8,211 nt of DNA from CAVSUR01 sp052143655 (GTDB lineage Bacteria; Actinomycetota; Actinomycetes; Streptosporangiales; Streptosporangiaceae): NCBI GenBank assembly GCA_052143655.1, contig JBKQSL010000215.1:1-8211 (forward strand), written 5' to 3'. How positions within the stretch are numbered: position 1 is the stretch's first letter; each line of letters starts with the position of its first letter. Below, one piece after another: positions 1-4,824 of the stretch. Under the pieces are notes generated by a model. That model was not told where the DNA came from. It did no database searches and saw only the letters and a list, made by a program, of their open reading frames with translations. A program made the translations under genes and the position numbers.

Positions 1-119
1 TCTCGGTCGAGTACGCCGCGTGCCTGGAGTGCGGCACGTGCCTGGCCGTCGCCGCCCCGGGTGCGCTGAAGTGGCACTACCCCCGCGGCGGCTTCGGCGT
101 CCAGTACCGCGAAGGCTAG
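1..119 (+). CDS. fixX: FixX-type ferredoxin, C-terminal end (5' truncated by window)
   Basis: Only the last 38 residues are visible, read from base 3 and ending at TAG 117-119. They contain the CLECGTC cysteine cluster followed by a GALKWHYPRGGFGVQYR tail, which is the signature C-terminus of FixX. FixX is the ferredoxin-like subunit that works with the electron-transfer flavoprotein FixAB and the flavoprotein-quinone oxidoreductase FixC. In known systems FixABCX splits NADH electrons between quinone and ferredoxin or flavodoxin; in Rhizobium it feeds nitrogenase and in E. coli it belongs to carnitine metabolism. fixA, fixB and fixC would be expected just off the left edge; this is inferred, not seen. 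Only three cysteines lie in the visible motif; in family members the fourth ligand comes from an earlier ACP-type motif that would be upstream. Confidence in family is high. The physiological role in this organism is unknown. Confidence 0.9.
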   Translation, partial: SVEYAACLECGTCLAVAAPGALKWHYPRGGFGVQYREG

Positions 120-120
120 C

Positions 121-342
121 GGGCCGGCCACGCTTCAGCCCGGAGCGACCGCACATGCGACTCTCGCGGTCAGTGACGTGCTCGTCGGCAACCAGTGTCA
201 CAGCCGCCAGGTGCCGGTGAGCACGGTCCAGGTCTACCCGCCGGACGAGTACACCCCGCTGTTCGCGCCGCTGCGCGGAACGGGCTGCTCGGACCGGTCC
301 CTGGTGGTGATGTACGTCAGCCCGGTGACATCCGGGTCATGA
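121..342 (+). pseudogene. DUF4232-like secreted protein, C-terminal remnant without start
   Basis: An open frame (first codon GGG at 121, TGA at 340-342) encodes about 73 residues that read like the C-terminal part of a DUF4232 domain, a family of actinobacterial secreted or lipoprotein domains. The features seen are a TLQPGATAHATLAVSDV strand, a cysteine in NQCHSRQ, a VQVYPPDEYTPLFAPL segment, a second cysteine in GTGCSD, and a LVVMYVSPVT end. The frame opens after a stop at 67-69, inside the fixX coding region, so the N-terminal half of the domain and its signal peptide are absent. No convincing start codon with a ribosome binding site lies upstream; the only internal candidates (GTG at 178 and 202) would begin mid-domain. 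It is therefore best read as a decayed fragment, probably left by a deletion or recombination whose junction lies close to the fixX stop. The family assignment is from recall of the fold pattern and is moderately secure. Confidence 0.6.
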
Positions 343-404
343 CCGGGCTGCCGCAGTAACCGGACCGGGCAATGACGGCCGCTGGCTGAGCCGGGTGAAC
401 GCTA

Positions 405-433
405 GCCGGCAGCCGGCGGCCCCGGCTGCCGGC
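405..433 (-). terminator. Strong hairpin at the 3' end of the adenosine-specific kinase gene
   Basis: Perfect inverted repeat: arm GCCGGCAGCCGG (405-416), loop of 5, arm CCGGCTGCCGGC (422-433). It lies 12 bases beyond the stop codon of the minus-strand kinase gene and also downstream of the plus-strand fixX and DUF4232 relic, so it is placed to end transcription from both sides. There is no T-run on either strand, as is common for high-GC actinomycete terminators, so intrinsic termination is likely but not certain. Confidence 0.6.
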
Positions 434-445
434 GTGGGCCCGGTC

Positions 446-943
446 CTAGAGCTTGTAGCCGATATCGCGGAGCAGGCGGTGGCGGGCGGCCGCATCGGCG
501 TCGGTTTCCACGCCGACCGGCGGGAAGCCGTCGATCACTCCGGCCACGCCGCGGCCGCGACCGGTGACGGCCACCAGGACATCCACCGGGTTGGCGGTCG
601 CGCAGAAGATCGAGCAGACCTCCGGCACCGCCTTGACCTGGTTGAGCACGTTCACCGGGAACCCGTGCCGCAGGAAGATCACGAACACGTGGCCGGCCGA
701 GATGGCGATGGCGGTTGCGACCGCAAGCTCGGTGAGCTCGGCGTCGTTGCCCGACCGGCGCACCAGCCGGGCGGTGGACGCCTCGCAGAACGCGATCCCG
801 AACCGCAGCGACGGCGACGTTCCGGCCAGGGCCTCGTGCAGGTCCTCGACCGTCTTGATGAAGTGTGACTGGCCGATGATGACGTTCAGGTCGTCGGGCT
901 TGTCTATCGGGACGATCTCTAGCTCGGCCTTAGTGGTGGCCAC
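446..943 (-). CDS. Adenosine-specific kinase family protein (DUF355)
   Basis: A 165-residue protein starting at GTG 943-941, with an AAGGAA ribosome binding site (951-956) seven bases upstream. It matches the adenosine-specific kinase family (DUF355, COG1839) along its whole length. Recognisable blocks are IIGQSHFIKTVEDLHEAL (residues 22-39), FGIAFCEAS (48-56), an AGHVFVIFLR strand, then SIFCATANPVDVLVAV, RGRGVAGVIDG and a C-terminal LRDIGYKL. Length equals the usual family length. The family is best known from archaea, where a Pyrobaculum member has been characterised structurally and named for adenosine phosphorylation; it is unlike ribokinase-type adenosine kinases. Activity here is assumed from homology only. 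The gene is last in a minus-strand unit behind an MFS exporter (gap of 53 bases) and a lipoprotein, and is followed by a strong hairpin. The context gives no obvious adenosine pathway, so the physiological substrate is open. Confidence 0.85.
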   Translation of the reverse strand: MATTKAELEIVPIDKPDDLNVIIGQSHFIKTVEDLHEALAGTSPSLRFGIAFCEASTARLVRRSGNDAELTELAVATAIAISAGHVFVIFLRHGFPVNVLNQVKAVPEVCSIFCATANPVDVLVAVTGRGRGVAGVIDGFPPVGVETDADAAARHRLLRDIGYKL

Positions 944-956
944 TGGGCTTTTCCTT

Positions 957-972
957 ATCTCTGTATCTCTGT
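957..972. repeat. Two-copy 8-bp tandem repeat in an A/T-richer leader
   Basis: ATCTCTGT occurs twice back to back (957-964 and 965-972) in the short gap between the MFS stop and the adenosine-specific kinase start. On the minus strand it gives a purine-rich leader directly 5' of the AAGGAA ribosome binding site. A small hairpin, AGCCC-CTGC-GGGCT (976-989), sits just upstream on that strand. The low GC content may help keep the start region unstructured. No recognised function. Confidence 0.35.
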
Positions 973-996
973 GTCAGCCCCTGCGGGCTCTGTCAG

Positions 997-2646
997 TCAG
1001 CCCCGGGGGGCCAGCCCCTCGGGGTCCGCCGCCGGGGCCCGGTCCAGCGTGCCCGCCGGGCCGCCGGGCGCGTTCCGGCGTCCCAGCACGACGAGGCTGT
1101 ACACCCCGGCGGCCAGTACCAGGAAAGCGGACAGGAACAGCGCGGCGTGCAGGCCAGCGTAGAAGGCGCTGTAGGCGGCGTCGATGACCTTCTGCACCAG
1201 CGCGCCCTCGCCGGCGGCGGCCGCGCCGCCGGCGCCCCTGGCGTGCCCGCTGGACGGAACCGTGCCAGTCTCGATCGCCTTGATCACGATCGACTGAAAG
1301 GTGACCGGGATGCCCAGGTGATGCAGCCGGCTGGACAGGCTGGCCTGCAGCTGCGCGTTGACCAGGGCGCCGAGCACCGCGACGCCGGTCACCGCGCCGA
1401 TCTCCCGGCTGGTGTTCGTCGCCGACGCGGCCATGCCCGACCGCTCCGGCGGCACGGCCGACAGCGCGGCCGAGGTGATCGGCACCACCGTGGTGCCGAT
1501 CCCGATTCCGGTCAGCGCGAGCGCGCTGGCCAGCGGCAGGTAGGCCGGGCTCGGGCTCAGCGTCAGCGTGGTCAGCAGCAGGCCCGCTCCGAACAGCAGG
1601 CACCCGGCGAAGATCGACAGCCGCGGCCCGGCCGCCGAGGTCCACCGGCCCGCCAGCAGCGAGGCGGCGATCATCAGCGTGGTCATCGGCAGGAAGACCA
1701 GCGCGATCTGGTACCCGCTGTAGCCCACGACCTCATCCAGGTACAAGGCCGTGAAGAAGAAGACGGCAAACGTCGCGAAATAGGCGCAGAACGCGACCAC
1801 GTTCGCAGCTGCGAACGCCGGCATGCGCAGGAACCGCAGGTCCAGCAGGGGATGCGCGGCACGGCTCTCACGCCAGCCGAACCCGGCCGTGGCGGCGGCG
1901 CTGATGCCCAGCAAGATGATCACGTGCGGTGCGGCGAAGCTGGAATTCTCGGCGCCGATCACCGCGAAGACCAGGGCGGCGAGCGCGGCCGCGCCGAGTA
2001 CTGCGCCGCTGATGTCGACCCGGTGGGCATCGGGGTCGGAATTCTCCGGCAGCACGACCGCGGCCGCGATCAGGGCCGCAGCGCCGAAGAACAGGTTGAA
2101 CCAGAAAATGGCCCGGAAGTTCCACACCCCGACCAGCGCGCCGCCCACCACCGGCCCGGCGGCGAGGGCCAGGCCGGAAACGGCGGCCCAGACGCCGAGG
2201 GCCCTTGTCCGGCTGCGCTCCTCGGTGTACAGGTGGCGCAGCATCGACAAGGTGCCCGGCTCGCTGGCGGCCGCGCCCAGGCCCATGACCGCCCGCCCGG
2301 CGATCACGAGCTGGATGTTCGGCGCGAGCGCCGACAGCACCGAGCCGGCGCAGAAGATCGCGACCCCGGTCAGCAGCACCTTCTTGCGGCCGAACTCGTC
2401 ACCGATCATCCCGAACGCGAGCATGGCGCCGGCGAACGTCAGCGCGTACGCGCTGACGACCCACTGCAGTGCGGTGACGCCCGCGTGCATCTCAGCCTGC
2501 ACGCTGCCGAGCGCGACGCTGACGACCGTGTTGTCCAGGAACGTCAGGAACAGCACCGTGCACAGCACGGCCAAGGCGAGCGAGCGGCCGCCGCGGCGGG
2601 CCGGCACCGCAGCCGCGGCGGCCGGCCCGGCTGCGGAGTGCACCAC
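997..2646 (-). CDS. DHA2-family (EmrB/QacA) 14-helix MFS drug-type exporter
   Basis: A 549-residue integral membrane protein of the major facilitator superfamily, DHA2 (14-TMS drug:H+ antiporter) branch. The GTG at 2646-2644 is chosen as start because it falls four bases after the lipoprotein stop and just before the first helix; GTG 2643 is equally possible, and a longer ATG (2739) would overlap the lipoprotein gene with non-membrane sequence. Motifs seen: LDNTVVSVAL in helix 1 (D38), motif A GMIGDEFGRKK (residues 79-89), a motif-B-like GRAVMGLGAAASEPG (117-131) in which the usual Gln is Met, and motif C GPVVGG (164-169). Hydrophobic segments continue to the C-terminus, with a long Gly/Ala-rich loop before the last helix and a Pro/Ala-rich tail. 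Family members export hydrophobic drugs, antibiotics or metabolites using the proton gradient; the substrate here cannot be told. The near-overlap with the lipoprotein gene indicates translational coupling. Confidence 0.9.
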   Translation of the reverse strand: MVHSAAGPAAAAAVPARRGGRSLALAVLCTVLFLTFLDNTVVSVALGSVQAEMHAGVTALQWVVSAYALTFAGAMLAFGMIGDEFGRKKVLLTGVAIFCAGSVLSALAPNIQLVIAGRAVMGLGAAASEPGTLSMLRHLYTEERSRTRALGVWAAVSGLALAAGPVVGGALVGVWNFRAIFWFNLFFGAAALIAAAVVLPENSDPDAHRVDISGAVLGAAALAALVFAVIGAENSSFAAPHVIILLGISAAATAGFGWRESRAAHPLLDLRFLRMPAFAAANVVAFCAYFATFAVFFFTALYLDEVVGYSGYQIALVFLPMTTLMIAASLLAGRWTSAAGPRLSIFAGCLLFGAGLLLTTLTLSPSPAYLPLASALALTGIGIGTTVVPITSAALSAVPPERSGMAASATNTSREIGAVTGVAVLGALVNAQLQASLSSRLHHLGIPVTFQSIVIKAIETGTVPSSGHARGAGGAAAAGEGALVQKVIDAAYSAFYAGLHAALFLSAFLVLAAGVYSLVVLGRRNAPGGPAGTLDRAPAADPEGLAPRG

Positions 2647-2650
2647 CCGG

Positions 2651-3169
2651 TTAGCTCGCCGGCTTGCAGGCCGCGGGCAGCCCGGAGGTCTTGCCGCCAT
2701 TCTCCATGCCCAGCAGGCTGCAGAAGCTGGCCACGCCAACCTTCCAGGTGCCGTTCTGGTAGACCGCCACGCCCTTCTGGTTCGCCAGGGCCGACTGGCC
2801 GCTGACCAGGATCGAGTACACGACGTTGGCCTGCTTGGACGACACCATCGTCACCGAGGTGACCTTGGCCGTCGCGGTCTTGGCCAGCGCCGAGCCGGCC
2901 TGGGCATTGATGACGGGCGCAAACGTGCTGCCGTCCTGCAGCAGCGCGACCCGCCGGGACACCGGCGTCTTGGCGCTGAAGAACGCGACCCAGTCGGCCT
3001 CGACCGCCTTCTGCGCGGCGGACATGGCCGGCGCGGACGCCGATGCCGATGCCGTCTTCGTCGGCTTCTGACTGCTCGATGCGCTTGTGCCGCTGCTGCC
3101 GCAGCCAGCGACACCCCCGGCGGCCGCGCAGAGCAGCAGCAGCCATGGACCTGCCTTACGGATGTTCAT
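2651..3169 (-). CDS. Secreted lipoprotein, Mtb12/NTF2-like
   Basis: A 172-residue protein. The start ATG 3169-3167 is preceded by GGAGG (3177-3181) at seven bases, so an in-frame upstream ATG (3214) is rejected. The N-terminus MNIRKAGPWLLLLCAAAGGV is a signal peptide with a VAGC lipobox; C23 would be lipidated, anchoring the protein to the outer face of the membrane. A Ser/Thr/Ala/Lys-rich linker (about residues 24-50) follows. The folded domain (about 51-165) has the alternation DWVAFFSAKTP, VALLQDGSTFAPVI, ATAKVTSVTMVSS, NVVYSILVSG, GVAVYQNGTWKV and ASFCSLL, which resembles the NTF2-like domain of low-molecular-weight antigen Mtb12 proteins. Two late cysteines (ASFC and AAC) could form a disulfide. 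It is the first gene of the lipoprotein-MFS-kinase unit, and its stop lies four bases before the exporter start, suggesting the two work together. The Mtb12-like assignment is by pattern and is moderately sure; lipoprotein status is secure. Confidence 0.85.
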   Translation of the reverse strand: MNIRKAGPWLLLLCAAAGGVAGCGSSGTSASSSQKPTKTASASASAPAMSAAQKAVEADWVAFFSAKTPVSRRVALLQDGSTFAPVINAQAGSALAKTATAKVTSVTMVSSKQANVVYSILVSGQSALANQKGVAVYQNGTWKVGVASFCSLLGMENGGKTSGLPAACKPAS

Positions 3170-3176
3170 GCAGCAA

Positions 3177-3181
3177 CCTCC
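3177..3181 (-). promoter_or_regulatory. Ribosome binding site fixing the lipoprotein start
   Basis: GGAGG on the minus strand, seven bases upstream of ATG 3169. It selects this start over the in-frame ATG at 3214, and the resulting protein begins directly with a lipoprotein signal peptide. Confidence 0.8.
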
Positions 3182-3207
3182 AGCCTCCGTGCGCCCGGCG
3201 GTCCGGC

Positions 3208-3225
3208 CGACCATGATCTCGGTCG
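3208..3225. promoter_or_regulatory. Inverted repeat upstream of the lipoprotein gene (possible operator)
   Basis: CGACC (3208-3212) and GGTCG (3221-3225) form an inverted repeat with an 8-base spacer, about 40 bases upstream of the lipoprotein start, in the only non-coding gap in front of this three-gene unit. Position and symmetry would suit a regulator binding site. The arms are short and GC-rich, so chance is possible. Confidence 0.25.
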
Positions 3226-3277
3226 TCCGCGGGCGAAATGCTGAATAAGCGCGGACTCACTGCCATGGCCGTGCTCA

Positions 3278-3508
3278 CTACTGGGGCACGACCGGCGGTA
3301 CCGCCGTTAGCAGCAGCTCGTGAGCCTGTCTGGCAGCTGCAGCGACCGTCCGGCTCTCCGCCCCGGTCATGGGCCCGTCTTCGAGCCCGCGCGCCAGCAG
3401 GCGCAGAGCTTCGGCAAGCGTCGTCACCGTGGTCTCTAGCTTAGCGATGCGCTGGGCGACTTCATCGGCCACCACTGGCCGGGACGCGCCCGGCTGTGTC
3501 TCGCTCAT
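3278..3508 (-). CDS. Small amphipathic-helix protein, function unknown
   Basis: A 76-residue acidic-to-neutral protein, ATG 3508-3506 to TAG 3280-3278, not recognised as a named family. After a short polar N-terminus (MSETQPGASRPVV), residues of about 14-42 (DEVAQRIAKLETTVTTLAEA and on to LRLLARGLED) show V/I/L at near-heptad spacing, as expected of a coiled coil or amphipathic helix. A second helix of similar character follows (ESRTVAAAARQAHELLL), then a Pro/Val-rich end. This could be a small dimerising or helical-bundle protein. A GGGGCGAGG purine stretch lies directly upstream of the ATG as a plausible ribosome binding site. The gene is separated by 108 bases from the lipoprotein and faces the DUF7455-like gene across a divergent region with DosR-like boxes. 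Plus-strand alternatives in the same DNA have Arg/Pro/Ser-rich shadow composition. Moderately confident that it is real. Confidence 0.55.
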   Translation of the reverse strand: MSETQPGASRPVVADEVAQRIAKLETTVTTLAEALRLLARGLEDGPMTGAESRTVAAAARQAHELLLTAVPPVVPQ

Positions 3509-3530
3509 GGCCTCGCCCCGGGGTGGTCTG

Positions 3531-3542
3531 GGGAAACTTCCC
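3531..3542. promoter_or_regulatory. Palindrome next to the small helical gene start (possible operator)
   Basis: GGGAAACTTCCC, with five-base perfect arms (3531-3535 and 3538-3542) around a two-base centre, lies 22 bases upstream of the ATG at 3508, in the expected promoter or leader of that minus-strand gene. It is one of few A/T-containing palindromes in the gap. No matching regulator is named; a chance match is possible. Confidence 0.3.
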
Positions 3543-3620
3543 GCCCAGGGGCATGCGCCTCCTGATACCAGCCCAGTCCGGCCGGCCGGGGCCGTCTGGA
3601 GGCGCAGGGCTCCTCTCGCC

Positions 3621-3634
3621 GGGACCAACGGCCC
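3621..3634. promoter_or_regulatory. DosR/DevR-like box, distal
   Basis: GGGACCAACGGCCC has the half-site and spacing layout of the mycobacterial DosR core GGGACTWWAGTCCC, agreeing at 11 of 14 positions, including a full GGGAC half-site and the A/A (W/W) centre. It lies 142 bases before the DUF7455-like start and 112 bases from the divergent small gene. DosR promoters typically carry more than one box, and a second match lies at 3704-3717. No regulator gene is visible in the window, so the assignment is inferential. Confidence 0.4.
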
Positions 3635-3703
3635 AGGGCCCGCAGCCGGTGCCAGCCGGGCGCAGCTTCTCGGCGGCGATCTGCCACGGTGGGCAAGGCC
3701 TGA

Positions 3704-3717
3704 GGGTCCTTCGTCCC
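3704..3717. promoter_or_regulatory. DosR/DevR-like box, proximal
   Basis: GGGTCCTTCGTCCC matches the DosR core GGGACTWWAGTCCC at 11 of 14 positions, with a complete GTCCC half-site, the TT (W/W) centre and the right four-base spacer. It ends 58 bases before the ATG of the DUF7455-like gene (3776), a reasonable activator position. The downstream CBS-CBS-BON gene belongs to a protein type associated with hypoxic response, which fits the site. The match is by eye, and in high-GC DNA such GC-rich palindromes arise by chance, so confidence is moderate. Confidence 0.45.
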
Positions 3718-3775
3718 CGCCAGTGGGGGAATTCGGCACTGCTGTCCGGACCGCCTGCCAGCCGACCCTGGAATC

Positions 3776-4084
3776 ATGAATCTTCCTCCGCCGGAGCAGG
3801 TCGCCGAGCTCAGTGCCCAGCAGGACCGTCCGCGGACGGTCCTGGCCGCCATCGACTGGCGGGCAGTGCGCACCGCCGATCGCAGCTGCTGCTGCGCTGC
3901 GAAACCGGCTTATATCGCGGTCCTCCCGCCGGCGGAGGGCCGGGAGCACGCGACCGAGCTGCTGCTGTGCGGGCATCACTGCCGCGCCTCGCGGGCCGCC
4001 CTGGCCGAGACAGGCGCCGTCGTGCTCGACGAGCGCGGCGTTCCCGTCACCGTGGCAGACCTGGCGGCGATGCACGCCGGCTGA
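3776..4084 (+). CDS. DUF7455-like cysteine-rich small protein
   Basis: A 102-residue protein, ATG 3776 to TGA 4082-4084, with only a weak upstream ribosome binding site (CTGGAA). The core from about residue 33 to 80 resembles the actinobacterial DUF7455 pattern: a DR-cysteine knuckle, AY-hydrophobic strand, ELLLC-GHH strand and a helix. Here the first knuckle is three consecutive cysteines (C38-C40, in DRSCCCAAKPAY) and the second is CGHHC (C65-C69 with H67 and H68). The family usually has a CxxC at the first site, so the metal ligands here are shifted or rearranged; zinc binding is likely but not shown. The N-terminal 30 residues are an extra helical segment (PPEQVAELSAQQDRPRTVLA). It is co-directional with the CBS-BON gene 32 bases downstream, so they probably share a promoter in the divergent region. 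No biochemical function is known for the family. Confidence 0.65.
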   Translation: MNLPPPEQVAELSAQQDRPRTVLAAIDWRAVRTADRSCCCAAKPAYIAVLPPAEGREHATELLLCGHHCRASRAALAETGAVVLDERGVPVTVADLAAMHAG

Positions 4085-4101
4085 CGGCTGCCCCGCCCGC
4101 C

Positions 4102-4110
4102 GGAAGGAGG
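4102..4110 (+). promoter_or_regulatory. Strong ribosome binding site of the CBS-BON gene
   Basis: GGAAGGAGG, ending six bases before ATG 4117. It is close to a perfect anti-16S match and defines the start within a much longer open frame that reaches back to 3496. Confidence 0.85.
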
Positions 4111-4116
4111 CCGGAC

Positions 4117-4824
4117 ATGACTCATCGCACCGTGCGCGAGATCATGACCACCGCAGTGGTCACCACGACACCGGACGAGCCGTTCAAGAAGCTGGCCGCG
4201 CTGATGATCCGGCGGGGGATCAGCGCCGTGCCCGTCGTGGACACCGGCGGCCGCGTGCTGGGCGTGGTCTCCGAGATCGACCTGCTGCGCAAGGAGGAGT
4301 ACGCACCCGACGGCTCGGCGCCCCCGCCGCCGCACTGGCGGCATGGACCGCAGCGCGCCCGGGCGGCCAGCCTCACTGCCGCGGACGCCATGACAGCGCC
4401 GCCGGTCGCCATCGCGCCGGATGCCACCCTCGTCGAGGCGGCCCGGGTAATGGACCGGCACCGGCTGCGGCACCTGCTGGTGCTCGGCGATGACGGTCGG
4501 CTGGCCGGCATCGTCACCCCGCGGGACCTGCTGAGCGTGTACCTGCGGCCGGACGCCGAGGTGCGCGAGGAGATCATCTGCGACGTCATCACCGGTTACC
4601 TGGGCACCGACCCGGCACGGGTCACGGTCACGGTCACCGACGGCCGGGTGACGCTCGGCGGCGAGGTCGAGCACAAGAGCATGATCCCGCTCGCGGTCGA
4701 GCGGGCCCGCGGAGTGGACGGCGTGGTGGACGTGACCGAGCACCTCAGCTACGCCACCGACGACAGCCACCCGCCGCAGCTCTACGCGACGGGCGAGCAG
4801 CCGCCCGGCTACTTCAACTGGTAG
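4117..4824 (+). CDS. CBS-CBS-BON domain protein (hypoxic-response type)
   Basis: A 235-residue soluble protein with three domains. CBS 1 spans about residues 4-61: VREIMTTAVVTTTPDEPFKK, then RRGISAVPVVD and GVVSEIDLL. CBS 2 spans about 86-145: ADAMTAPPVAIAPDATLVEA, then HRLRHLLVL and GIVTPRDLL. A BON domain follows at about 146-212: REEIICDVI, VTVTVTDGRVTLGGEV and ARGVDGVVDV. Paired CBS domains form a Bateman module that usually binds adenine nucleotides (the GIVTPRDLL edge is typical of the ligand pocket). BON domains are small and often bind membranes or phospholipids. Similar CBS or CBS-BON proteins in mycobacteria and other actinomycetes are induced in hypoxia and dormancy, and often sit near universal stress proteins. 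The DosR-like boxes upstream fit that, as inference. Its last 16 bases overlap the converging phosphoglycerate mutase homologue gene. The C-terminus (ATGEQPPGYFNW) is an aromatic, probably unstructured tail. Confidence 0.9.
   Translation: MTHRTVREIMTTAVVTTTPDEPFKKLAALMIRRGISAVPVVDTGGRVLGVVSEIDLLRKEEYAPDGSAPPPPHWRHGPQRARAASLTAADAMTAPPVAIAPDATLVEAARVMDRHRLRHLLVLGDDGRLAGIVTPRDLLSVYLRPDAEVREEIICDVITGYLGTDPARVTVTVTDGRVTLGGEVEHKSMIPLAVERARGVDGVVDVTEHLSYATDDSHPPQLYATGEQPPGYFNW

Noticed and set aside
2647..2739. N-terminal extension of the MFS exporter to ATG 2739
   Set aside because: The extra 31 residues overlap the lipoprotein coding end, are Trp/Cys/Pro/Arg-rich and have no homology-like pattern. 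GTG 2646 gives a normal start just before helix 1.
1147..2805. A 552-codon plus-strand open frame opposite the MFS exporter
   Set aside because: The product is Arg/Gln/Gly/Asp-rich with no domain. The minus strand encodes a clear 14-helix transporter with MFS motifs.
3170..3214. Upstream ATG (3214) for the lipoprotein
   Set aside because: It would place 15 polar residues, including two cysteines, before the signal peptide. The ATG at 3169 has a well-placed GGAGG and starts the signal peptide directly.
3578..3589. CCGGCCGGCCGG self-complementary stretch as an operator or terminator
   Set aside because: A simple GC repeat of this kind is common by chance in DNA of this composition, and it has no T-run or distinctive position.
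3721..3741. CAGTG/CACTG inverted repeat around GAATTC as a third regulatory site
   Set aside because: The arms and the central GAATTC do not share a symmetry axis, and it does not fit the DosR box pattern, so it is probably coincidental.
3509..4075. Extension of the small helical protein to a 265-codon minus-strand frame
   Set aside because: The extension runs through the divergent promoter region and antisense to the DUF7455-like gene, with Arg/Pro/Gly-rich shadow composition.
3496..4116. Extension of the CBS-BON gene upstream to 3496
   Set aside because: It crosses the intergenic gap and the DUF7455-like gene in another frame. A near-perfect ribosome binding site at 4102-4110 fixes ATG 4117.
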